DNA of 49,664 bases from CAYYWV01 sp964475385 (GTDB lineage Bacteria > Pseudomonadota > Alphaproteobacteria > JAAXGF01), in contig CAYYWV010000004.1 in assembly GCA_964475385.1 (NCBI GenBank), positions 1 through 49,664 of the forward strand, in the 5' to 3' direction. Position 1 is the stretch's first letter; the number at the start of each line of letters is the position of its first letter. Positions 1-6,913 of this stretch are shown here, piece after piece. The notes under the pieces are model-generated. The model saw nothing but the letters and a program-made list of their open reading frames with translations, was not told where the DNA came from and did no database searches. A program made the translations under genes and the position numbers.

Positions 1-11
1 GGAGGACGGGC

Positions 12-1046
12 ATGAGCGGCGATCTCATGGACATGAAGAAGCTCATCGGCCTTGTCGCCGCCGGCGAGCGGCTGACGGTCGAGCAGGCGCGCCGCGCCTT
101 CGACATCATGATGTCGGGCGATGCGACGCCGGCCCAGATCGGCGGCTTCCTGATGGCGCTCAGGGTCCGCGGCGAGACGGTCGAGGAGATCACCGGCGGC
201 GCGATGACCATGCGCGCCAAAGCGCTCGCCATCGAAGCCCCCGAGGACGCGATGGACGTGGTCGGCACCGGGGGCGACGCCCATGGCACCTACAACATCT
301 CGACCGCGACCGCCTTCGTCGTCGCCGGCGCCGGGGTGCCGGTCGCCAAGCACGGCAACCGCGCCTTTTCGTCGAAGTCGGGCGCGGCCGACGTGCTCGC
401 GGCGCTCGGCGTCAACCTCGACGCCGACATGGCCCTCGTTCAACGCGCGATCCGCGACGCCGGCATCTGCTTTCTGATGGCCCCGCGCCACCACGGCGCC
501 ATGCGTAACGTCGGCGGGCCGCGGGTCGAGCTCGGCACCCGGACGATCTTCAACCTCCTCGGCCCGCTGTCCAACCCGGCGGGGGTCAAGCGTCTCGTGG
601 TCGGCGTCTTCGACCGCGCCTGGGTCGAGCCGCTGGCGCAGGTGCTCGGCAACCTCGGGGCCGAGCGGGCCTGGGTGGTCCACGGGGCCGACGGCATGGA
701 CGAGCTCACCACCACCGGACCGACCCTGGTCGCCGCGCTCGACGGCGGCGCGGTCAAGAGCTTCGAGGTCGCGCCCGAGGACGCAGGGATCGAGCGCGCG
801 CGGCTCTCCGAGCTCAAGGGCGGCGACGCGGCCACCAACGCCGCCGCCATCCGCGCCCTTCTCGGCGGCGAGGCGGGGCCGTTCCGCGACATCGTGCTCT
901 TCAACGCCGCCGCTGCGCTGATCGTCGCCGGACGCGCCGGCGACCTCCGCGAAGGGGCGGAGCTCGCCGCCCGTTCGATCGACAGCGGGGCCGCGCTCGC
1001 CAAGCTCGACAGCCTGGTGCGCGTGACCAACGCCCCGGCCGCGTGA
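12..1046 (+). CDS. trpD: Anthranilate phosphoribosyltransferase
   Basis: Second step of tryptophan synthesis: transfers phosphoribose from PRPP to anthranilate in the cytoplasm. The 344-residue length is normal for the family. Visible motifs are the PRPP-binding GTGGD at residues 85-89, NIST at 95-98, the KHGNRAFSSKSG loop at 113-124 and a DE pair in GMDELTTTGPT that would bind magnesium. An exact GGAGGA ribosome site at bases 1-6 supports the ATG at 12; in-frame ATGs at 27 and 33 are possible but less well placed. trpC follows after 10 bases, so the two form one unit. The usual upstream partner trpG would lie outside the window. Confidence 0.97.
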   Translation: MSGDLMDMKKLIGLVAAGERLTVEQARRAFDIMMSGDATPAQIGGFLMALRVRGETVEEITGGAMTMRAKALAIEAPEDAMDVVGTGGDAHGTYNISTATAFVVAGAGVPVAKHGNRAFSSKSGAADVLAALGVNLDADMALVQRAIRDAGICFLMAPRHHGAMRNVGGPRVELGTRTIFNLLGPLSNPAGVKRLVVGVFDRAWVEPLAQVLGNLGAERAWVVHGADGMDELTTTGPTLVAALDGGAVKSFEVAPEDAGIERARLSELKGGDAATNAAAIRALLGGEAGPFRDIVLFNAAAALIVAGRAGDLREGAELAARSIDSGAALAKLDSLVRVTNAPAA

Positions 1047-1056
1047 GGGCCCCGGC

Positions 1057-1878
1057 GTGAGCGACGTATTGGACCGCATTCTCGCCGACAAGCGCGAAGA
1101 CGTCGCGCGCCGCAAGGCCGCCCGTCCGCTGTCCGCGCTCGAAGAGACGCTGCGCGACGCCGCGCCCTCGCGTCCTTTCGCGGCGGCGCTCAGCCAAGCC
1201 GTGGCCGAAAGCGGCCTTGCGCTGATCGCCGAGATCAAGCGCGCCTCGCCAAGCAAGGGGCTCATTCGCGGAGCGGCGGACCCGGCCGCGCTCGCCCGCG
1301 CCTATCGCGACGGGGGCGCGGCCTGCCTTTCGGTGCTGACCGATGCGGCCTACTTCAAGGGCCGCGACGCCGACCTCGCCGCCGCCCGGGCCGCGGTCGA
1401 TCTCCCTTGCCTGCGCAAGGATTTCATGATCGATCCCTGGCAGGTCGTCGAATCGCGCGCGCTTGGGGCCGACTGCATCCTGATTATCATGGCGGCGGTT
1501 GACGACGGCCTCGCGGCCGAGCTCGCCGCGGCGGCGCGGGACTACGATATGGACGCGCTGGTCGAGATCCACGACGAGGCCGAGCTCGACCGCGCCGCGC
1601 GGCTGGATGCGCGCCTGATCGGGATCAACAACCGCAACCTCAAGACCCTCGACGTCGACCTCGCGACCACCGAGCGGCTCGCGCCGCGCGTCCCCGCCGG
1701 GGTCGATATCGTGTGCGAAAGCGGGCTTTCGCGGCGCGCCGACCTCGAACGGATGGCGCGGATCGGCGCGCGCCGCTTCCTCGTGGGCTCGGCGCTGATG
1801 GCCGAGGCCGACGTCGCGGCGGCGACCGCCGCGCTTCTCGGCCGCGACGCTCGGGCGCAGGCGCAGGCCGGCGCCTGA
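1057..1878 (+). CDS. trpC: Indole-3-glycerol phosphate synthase
   Basis: Closes the indole ring, converting carboxyphenylamino-deoxyribulose phosphate to indole-3-glycerol phosphate. It is a single TIM-barrel domain of 273 residues, not fused to TrpF. The family signature EIKRASPSKG is at residues 59-68, the catalytic-lysine segment KDFMID at 121-126, and the phosphate-binding GINNRNLKT follows later. The protein ends in an Ala/Gln-rich tail. It sits 10 bases after trpD and 16 bases before moaC, and shares their strand. The trpDC-moaC-moeA order is common in alphaproteobacteria, so the four genes are probably read together. Confidence 0.97.
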   Translation: MSDVLDRILADKREDVARRKAARPLSALEETLRDAAPSRPFAAALSQAVAESGLALIAEIKRASPSKGLIRGAADPAALARAYRDGGAACLSVLTDAAYFKGRDADLAAARAAVDLPCLRKDFMIDPWQVVESRALGADCILIIMAAVDDGLAAELAAAARDYDMDALVEIHDEAELDRAARLDARLIGINNRNLKTLDVDLATTERLAPRVPAGVDIVCESGLSRRADLERMARIGARRFLVGSALMAEADVAAATAALLGRDARAQAQAGA

Positions 1879-1894
1879 GAAGCGGAGGGGCGCG

Positions 1895-2374
1895 ATGGCC
1901 GACTTCACCCATTTCGACGCCGACGGCAACGCGGTCATGGTCGACGTCTCGGAAAAGGCCGAGACCGAGCGCACGGCCACCGCCAAGGGCAGCGTTTATA
2001 TGAAACCCGAGACCCTGCGCCTCATCCAGGAGGGCGGCGTCGCCAAGGGCGACGTGCTCGCGGTGGCCCGGCTCGCCGGGATCATGGCGGCCAAGCGCGC
2101 GCCCGAGCTTATTCCGCTGTGCCACCCGCTCGCGCTCACCTCGGTGCGGGTTGATCTCACCTGCGACCCGGCGCGCAACGCGGTCGATATCACCGCGACC
2201 TGCCGGCTCAAGGGCCGCACCGGGGTCGAGATGGAGGCGCTCACCGCGGTCAGCGTCGCCGCGCTCACGGTCTACGACATGTGCAAGGCGGTCGACCGCG
2301 CCATGACCCTTGGCGACATCCGCCTCGTCCATAAGGCGGGCGGAAAGTCGGGCGTGTTCAAGCGGGACGCGTGA
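1895..2374 (+). CDS. moaC: Cyclic pyranopterin monophosphate synthase
   Basis: Molybdenum cofactor synthesis: rearranges the MoaA product 3',8-cyclo-GTP to cyclic pyranopterin monophosphate. At 159 residues it lines up with the E. coli enzyme without gaps through the active site: Lys51, His77 (in CHPL), Glu112, Glu114, Asp128 and Lys131 all fall at the E. coli numbers. The conserved end KSGVFKRDA is present. A GGAGGGG ribosome site lies just before the ATG. The TGA stop shares its last base with the ATG of moeA, so the two molybdopterin genes are translationally coupled. Confidence 0.98.
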   Translation: MADFTHFDADGNAVMVDVSEKAETERTATAKGSVYMKPETLRLIQEGGVAKGDVLAVARLAGIMAAKRAPELIPLCHPLALTSVRVDLTCDPARNAVDITATCRLKGRTGVEMEALTAVSVAALTVYDMCKAVDRAMTLGDIRLVHKAGGKSGVFKRDA

Positions 2375-3594
2375 TGGCGACCAGGCCGAACGCCGGGCTT
2401 TTGCCGGTCGCCGAGGCGCTCGCCCGGGTCACGGGCGCGTTCTCGCCCCTGCCCCCTGAAGAAGTCTCGATCGCCGATGCGCTCGGGCGCGTGCTCGCCG
2501 AGGACGTGAGCGCGCGGCTCACCCAGCCGCCCGTCGCGGTCTCGTCGATGGACGGCTATGCGGTGCGCGCCGAGGACGTCGCCGACGCGCCCGTCACCCT
2601 GCGCCGGGTGGGCGAGTCGGCCGCGGGCCATGGCTACGCGGGCCGTCTCGGCGCGGGCGAGACGGTGCGGATCTTCACCGGCGCGCCTGTGCCCGACGGC
2701 GCCGACGCGGTGGTGATGCAGGAGAACGCCGAGGCCGCCGGCGACGACGTGACCGTGCTTTCCGCGGTCCCGCCCGGCCGCTTCATCCGTCCGGCGGGAC
2801 TCGACTTTCGCGCCGGCGAGGTGGGCTTGCGCGCCGGCCGCCGGCTGGGGCCGCGCGAGATCGGGCTCGCCGCCGCCATGAACCGGCCCTGGCTCTCCGT
2901 CCGCCGGCGGCCGCGCGTCGCGTTGATCGCGACCGGCGACGAGGTCGTGCGCCCCGGCGATCCGGTGGGGCCCTTCCAGATCGTGAGCTCCAACACCCTT
3001 GCGCTCGCCGCGCTCGTGCGCGAGGCGGGCGGCGAGCCCATCGACCTCGGCATCGCCGAAGACAATGCGGACTCGCTCCGCCGCATCGCGGCCGGCGCCA
3101 AGGGCGCCGATCTCTTGGTGACCACCGGTGGGGCCTCGGTGGGCGATCACGATCTGATTCGCGCCGTGCTCGGCGAAGAAGGGCTCGAAATCGACTTCTG
3201 GCGCATCGCGATGCGGCCCGGCAAGCCGCTGATCTTCGGACGGGTGCGCGAAACCCCGCTCCTCGGCGTGCCCGGCAACCCGGTCTCGGCGCTGGTCTGC
3301 GGCCTCCTGTTCCTGCGCCCGGCCATCGACGCCATGCTCGGCGTGACGCGGCCCGACGGCGGACGCGCCCGCGCCCGGCTCGGCCGCGATCTGCCGGCCA
3401 ACGACGAGCGCGAGGACTACTTACGGGCGCGCCTTGCGCGCGACGGCGACGGCGAACCGGTCGCGACCCCGTTCGAGCGCCAGGACAGCGCCATGCTGTC
3501 CGCATTGGTCCGCGCCGACTGCCTTGTCGTGCGGCCGCCCCATGCGCCGGCGGCGCGCAAAGGCGACATCGTTCCTATTTTGCCGCTTGCATGA
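2374..3594 (+). CDS. moeA: Molybdopterin molybdenumtransferase
   Basis: Inserts molybdate into adenylylated molybdopterin to give the active cofactor. With the ATG at 2374 it has 406 residues; a GTG immediately before it (2371) is in frame, but the TGATG overlap with moaC favours the ATG. Family marks are SMDGYAV at residues 58-64 (Asp60 matching the functional Asp59 of E. coli), IFTGAPVPDGADAVV, the MogA-like TTGGASVGDHD loop, MRPGKPLIFG and GVPGNPVSALV. It is the last gene of the trp/mo unit: a stem-loop followed by a T-rich run starts 18 bases after its stop. Confidence 0.97.
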   Translation: MATRPNAGLLPVAEALARVTGAFSPLPPEEVSIADALGRVLAEDVSARLTQPPVAVSSMDGYAVRAEDVADAPVTLRRVGESAAGHGYAGRLGAGETVRIFTGAPVPDGADAVVMQENAEAAGDDVTVLSAVPPGRFIRPAGLDFRAGEVGLRAGRRLGPREIGLAAAMNRPWLSVRRRPRVALIATGDEVVRPGDPVGPFQIVSSNTLALAALVREAGGEPIDLGIAEDNADSLRRIAAGAKGADLLVTTGGASVGDHDLIRAVLGEEGLEIDFWRIAMRPGKPLIFGRVRETPLLGVPGNPVSALVCGLLFLRPAIDAMLGVTRPDGGRARARLGRDLPANDEREDYLRARLARDGDGEPVATPFERQDSAMLSALVRADCLVVRPPHAPAARKGDIVPILPLA

Positions 3595-3611
3595 GCCGTG
3601 CCCGCCCTCTT

Positions 3612-3635
3612 CCCCTTTTGTTCAAGGGGTTTCTT
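3612..3635 (+). terminator. Rho-independent terminator after moeA
   Basis: A six-pair inverted repeat, CCCCTT (3612-3617) and AAGGGG (3624-3629), encloses a six-base loop and is followed directly by TTTCTT. It lies 18 bases after the moeA stop and upstream of the lexA promoter, where the trp/mo transcript should end. The stem is short, so termination may be partial. Confidence 0.5.
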
Positions 3636-3650
3636 GGCGTGAATTTCCGC

Positions 3651-3679
3651 TTGACGGCAAGCGTGAACGCAACTAGAAC
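3651..3679 (+). promoter_or_regulatory. lexA promoter (-35/-10)
   Basis: TTGACG (3651-3656) and TAGAAC (3674-3679) are separated by exactly 17 bases, a good match to a housekeeping sigma promoter. Transcription would start near 3686 and leave a leader of about 38 bases before the lexA ATG. The -10 hexamer lies inside the LexA operator, so bound LexA would block the polymerase. This is read from sequence only. Confidence 0.6.
3665..3679 (+). promoter_or_regulatory. LexA operator (SOS box), perfect
   Basis: GAAC (3665-3668), seven bases, GAAC (3676-3679). This is the reverse complement of GTTC-N7-GTTC, the direct-repeat SOS box known for alphaproteobacterial LexA. It covers the proposed -10 hexamer of lexA, so the gene very likely represses itself until DNA damage triggers LexA self-cleavage. 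Confidence 0.85.
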
Positions 3680-3689
3680 ATGTAACCAA

Positions 3690-3704
3690 GTTTCACTTTT
3701 GTTC
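3690..3704 (+). promoter_or_regulatory. Possible second, imperfect LexA operator
   Basis: GTTT (3690-3693), seven bases, GTTC (3701-3704): one mismatch to the GTTC-N7-GTTC box, in the opposite orientation to the perfect copy. Its start is 25 bases after the start of the perfect box, just past the expected transcription start and 20 bases before the lexA ATG. One-mismatch sites occur by chance, so this is tentative. Confidence 0.35.
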
Positions 3705-3723
3705 CAGATCTTGGGGGCTCCCG

Positions 3724-4437
3724 ATGTTGACCCGCAAGCAGCACGAGCTGTTGATGTACATCAACCGGCGTCTCAAAGCGGACGGGGTCTCGCCATCGTT
3801 CGACGAGATGAAGGACGCGCTGGGCCTGCGCTCGAAATCCGGCATCCACCGTCTGATCACGGCGCTGGAGGAACGCGGCTTTATCCGCCGCCTGCCGCAT
3901 CGCGCCCGCGCGCTCGAGGTGGTCAGGCTCCCCGACACGGCAGCGGCGCGCGGCGGTTTTTCGGCCAGCGTCATTCGCGGTCCTTTCCGCGCCCAGCGCG
4001 TGGGCGAGGATGCGGCCCGCCACGAGACCGCCGATCAGGCGGGCGACGGCGCCGCGGTGGTCAGCCTGCCCCTTTATGGACGCATCGCCGCGGGCACGCC
4101 GATTGAGGCCCTGCGCGATCATTCCGTCACTCTGGACGTGCCGGCGAGCATGCTGGGCCGGGGCGAGTACTACGCGCTTGAGGTGGCCGGCGATTCGATG
4201 GTGGACGCCGGCATTCTCGACGGCGACACCGCCTTGATCGAACGGTGCGATTCGGCCGAAAGCGGCGCGATCGTCGTGGCCCTGATCGATGGCGAAGAGG
4301 TGACGCTGAAGCGCCTGCGCCAGCGCGGGGGCTCGATCGCGCTCGAACCCGCCAACACGGCCTATGAAACCCGGATTTTCCCGCCCCACCGGGTCAAGGT
4401 CCAGGGCCGCCTCGTCGGTCTGATCCGGCGGTATTAA
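3724..4437 (+). CDS. lexA: LexA repressor, SOS regulator
   Basis: Represses DNA-damage genes and inactivates itself by RecA-stimulated self-cleavage. It has 237 residues, the long form usual in alphaproteobacteria. The N-terminal winged helix-turn-helix (about 1-70) carries the conserved LTRKQHELL start and SPSFDEMKDALGLRSKSGIH. A variable linker follows to about residue 110, then the S24 peptidase fold. The scissile pair is Ala123-Gly124 (in GRIAAGTP), the nucleophile Ser158 (GDSMVDAG) and the general-base Lys196 (EVTLKRL). A G-rich stretch just upstream may serve as ribosome site. Its own promoter and SOS box lie upstream, and the convergent comEC overlaps its last 44 bases. Confidence 0.98.
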   Translation: MLTRKQHELLMYINRRLKADGVSPSFDEMKDALGLRSKSGIHRLITALEERGFIRRLPHRARALEVVRLPDTAAARGGFSASVIRGPFRAQRVGEDAARHETADQAGDGAAVVSLPLYGRIAAGTPIEALRDHSVTLDVPASMLGRGEYYALEVAGDSMVDAGILDGDTALIERCDSAESGAIVVALIDGEEVTLKRLRQRGGSIALEPANTAYETRIFPPHRVKVQGRLVGLIRRY

Positions 4438-6739
4438 GAGCGAAACGGGACTCCGGGCGCGGTCCCGGGCGTAAACGAAGCATGTCCCGCGCAAGGCCGC
4501 TTTTCTCTGCGGCGGCGGAGGGAGAGGGCGTTGTTCGTTCCGAGAGAAGGCGCGGAGAAGACGTTGCTTCGCGACAGCGCCGGCCCCGCGGTTGCGACCA
4601 GGGCCTGAGCCCGCGTCTGTCCGCGACGGTCTCGACCCGAGGCCGCCCGCCCGCGCCGCCGTCGAGATAGATCGCCTGCGCCCCGCGGCAGTAAAGCGTG
4701 CGTGCGTCAATGGCGATCCGGGCCGCAGGACAGGGCCGCGGCAGCCGGACCGATGCGATCACCACATCGGCGATGCGGCAGTCCTCGGCCGCGGCGCGCC
4801 CGTCGCGGACGAGGGCCACCACATGCCCCTTCGCCCGATAGATGCAGCCGAGCCCGTCGCAGCGCAGGCTTTCCCCCTTCCCCTTCCCCTTCCCCTTTTC
4901 CGGCCAAGCCGCCGCCTGGTCGCGGCCGTCGCGCCGAAGCCACATGGCGGCGGCGAAGCGCGCGGTCTTGGCGCTTGATAACGCGAGCGCGCCGTCGCGG
5001 TCGCGCACCGCGAACAGCTTGCCGCGGGCATCGATCAGGATGTCGGGCCGGGGCGTGAACAAAGGCGTCGCAAGCGCAACCGCAAGCGGGACGAGCCCGG
5101 CCCAGCGCCATCGTCCACGCCAGAGGCAGAGCCACAGACCGCCTGCCGCGGCGAGCCCGAGCGCCGCCGCGGGCATCGCCGGCACCAAGCGAACCGCGTT
5201 CGGCCAGGCGGCGACCGTGCGCGCGATGGCGATGATCGCGTCGATTCCTAAGCCCATGGGCGCGAGCGCAAGCCCTTCGGCGCCGAAGGGCATGAGCGCG
5301 AGCGCGGCGAGCCCGAGCGGCATGATCCACATCGCCGTGATCGGCACTGCGATCAGATTGGCGGCGAGCCCATAAGCCGCGATCCGGTTGAAGTGGTAGA
5401 TCGCGAATGGCGCGGTGGCGACGCCGGCGATCAGGGTGACGGCCGCGATCCCTGCGAAGTAAAGCCCGATGCGGACGAGCGGGCGGTCGCGCGAGCGTTC
5501 GACGAAAGGTGCGCGACCGAATCCCTCATAGGCCGCGACCAGGGCGGTAACGGCCGCGAACGACATCTGGAAGCTGGGACCGAGAAGGCTCTCGGGCTGG
5601 ACGAGGAGAACGACGGTCGCGGTCCAGGCGATTGTGCGCATGCCGGCGCCGGTCCGGTCGCAAAGAACCGCCAGGACGACCAATCCGCTCATCAGAAAAG
5701 CGCGCTGGGTGGGAATCGTCGCGCCTGCGAGAAAGAGATAGAAGAACGTTCCGCAAAGCGCTGCGAAAGCGGCCCATTTTTTGATGGGGTAACGCAAAGC
5801 AATGGGCTCCGCGAGGGCGAGCGCGGCGCGCAAGGCGAGAAACAGGATGGTGGCGACGAGACCGAGATGGAGCCCCGAGATGGCGAGAAGATGGGCGAGC
5901 CCCGCATTGCGCATCGCGGCGAGCGTTTCCTGCGAGATCGCCCCGCGGTCGCCGGTCAAAAGCGCGGCCGCGATCGCGCCGCTATCGCCGTTGATCCCGG
6001 CGCGCAACCGCGCGCTCACCGCGAAGCGAAGGGCGTTGAAGACATTCCGCAGGGTTTTCGTCGCGCTCCCGGCAGGTGGCGCAATTCGTTCGACAGGGCC
6101 GCGAACGAAGCCCACCGCGCCGATTCGCGCAAACCAGGCGGCGCGCGCGAAGTCGAAAGCGCCAGGGGCCGCGGGCCACGGCGGCGGCTCGAGGCCGGCG
6201 CGGAGGCGGACCCAATCCCCGGGCGCTAGGCCGGGCGCGGCGCGGCGCAGGCTGACGCGCACCCGCGCAGGCGTGGCCTCGGGCGCGAGACCGGCGATCC
6301 GCACCTCCTCAAGGACCAGGCGCTGGCCGTCGTCGCGGGCGGCGATCTCGGCCACCCGGCCGGTCACCGAGGCGCGTGCGATCGCGCGTTCGAGAACCGG
6401 CGCGGCGACGCCTGCGCTGCGCAGCTCGGCGGCGAGAAAGCCGGTCGCGACCGTGAGCCCGGCCACCGCCGCAACGGTGCGGGCCGGGCGGCCGCGCGCG
6501 AGCGCGACGAGACCGAGCGCAACGACGGCCAGAGATGCGCCCAGCCACAGCGAGGGCTCGACGGGAAGCGAAAAGTAAAGGCCGATCCCGGCGCCGAGAC
6601 CGACGGGAACCCACAGAACCCAACGCTCGCGCTCGGCGAGGAAGGCGTCGGCAAGGAGAAAGAAGGGCGATCGACGGTCAGTCGAACCAGCAAAGGCAGG
6701 CGCTAACGTCTGGCCGGTATGCGCCGGACGTTCGGTCAT
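4394..6739 (-). CDS. comEC: ComEC/Rec2 family DNA-uptake channel protein
   Basis: Inner-membrane channel of natural transformation, thought to pass single-stranded DNA into the cytoplasm. Order: N-terminal membrane helices (about 40-105), a soluble OB-like DUF4131 region (about 120-220), then the Competence domain with the signature HLLAISGLHLGLV (283-295) and many helices to about residue 560. A soluble Cys-containing region (Cys627, 632, 654, 670, 684) runs to about 717. I see no HxHxDH metallo-beta-lactamase motif, which many ComEC proteins carry at this end. After RPWSQP (about 717) comes a low-complexity 64-residue tail that overlaps lexA and may not be native. Residues 615-622 are a GKGKGKG run made by a hexamer repeat. 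Confidence 0.85.
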   Translation of the reverse strand: MTERPAHTGQTLAPAFAGSTDRRSPFFLLADAFLAERERWVLWVPVGLGAGIGLYFSLPVEPSLWLGASLAVVALGLVALARGRPARTVAAVAGLTVATGFLAAELRSAGVAAPVLERAIARASVTGRVAEIAARDDGQRLVLEEVRIAGLAPEATPARVRVSLRRAAPGLAPGDWVRLRAGLEPPPWPAAPGAFDFARAAWFARIGAVGFVRGPVERIAPPAGSATKTLRNVFNALRFAVSARLRAGINGDSGAIAAALLTGDRGAISQETLAAMRNAGLAHLLAISGLHLGLVATILFLALRAALALAEPIALRYPIKKWAAFAALCGTFFYLFLAGATIPTQRAFLMSGLVVLAVLCDRTGAGMRTIAWTATVVLLVQPESLLGPSFQMSFAAVTALVAAYEGFGRAPFVERSRDRPLVRIGLYFAGIAAVTLIAGVATAPFAIYHFNRIAAYGLAANLIAVPITAMWIMPLGLAALALMPFGAEGLALAPMGLGIDAIIAIARTVAAWPNAVRLVPAMPAAALGLAAAGGLWLCLWRGRWRWAGLVPLAVALATPLFTPRPDILIDARGKLFAVRDRDGALALSSAKTARFAAAMWLRRDGRDQAAAWPEKGKGKGKGESLRCDGLGCIYRAKGHVVALVRDGRAAAEDCRIADVVIASVRLPRPCPAARIAIDARTLYCRGAQAIYLDGGAGGRPRVETVADRRGLRPWSQPRGRRCREATSSPRLLSERTTPSPSAAAEKSGLARDMLRLRPGPRPESRFALNTAGSDRRGGPGP
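4874..4897. repeat. Hexanucleotide tandem repeat (CCCCTT)x4 inside comEC
   Basis: Four perfect copies of CCCCTT on the plus strand (AAGGGG on the coding strand), flanked by partial copies. They encode alternating Gly-Lys in the soluble C-terminal part of ComEC. Because the unit is six bases, gain or loss of copies adds or removes two residues without breaking the frame. Confidence 0.85.
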
Positions 6740-6810
6740 GTTACGAATCTCGGCGGCGGCGCGCCCCCGCTCCGCCCCGGGTCTTGGATCATCCCAGCCT
6801 TCCCGGCGCT

Positions 6811-6839
6811 ACTTTAGCGAGAGGCCGGGCCTGCGGCAA
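6811..6839 (-). promoter_or_regulatory. Candidate comEC promoter
   Basis: On the minus strand, TTGCCG (6834-6839) and TAAAGT (6811-6816) are 17 bases apart. Transcription would start near 6804 and give a leader of about 65 bases before the comEC ATG at 6739. It sits in the 174-base space between the divergent comEC and gltX. I could not pick out an equally good gltX promoter on the other strand. Confidence 0.45.
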
Positions 6840-6913
6840 TGCGCGCGGGCCATGGATATGCTAAACACCACCGGCGCTTTCCCCTACCCCATATCCGTTT
6901 CGAGCGTTTTCGC

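Noticed and set aside
3591..4106. 171-codon plus-strand open frame covering the lexA promoter and start
   Set aside because: It is in another frame of lexA, starts on the moeA stop and has no coherent protein features; LexA itself is clear.
4446..4468. CGGGAC/GTCCCG inverted repeat just after the lexA stop
   Set aside because: Ten-base loop and no T-run; it also lies inside the comEC reading frame. Evidence for a terminator is too thin.
6728..6743. GTTC half-site near the comEC start as a possible LexA box
   Set aside because: The second half reads TTAC, not GTTC, at the required seven-base spacing.
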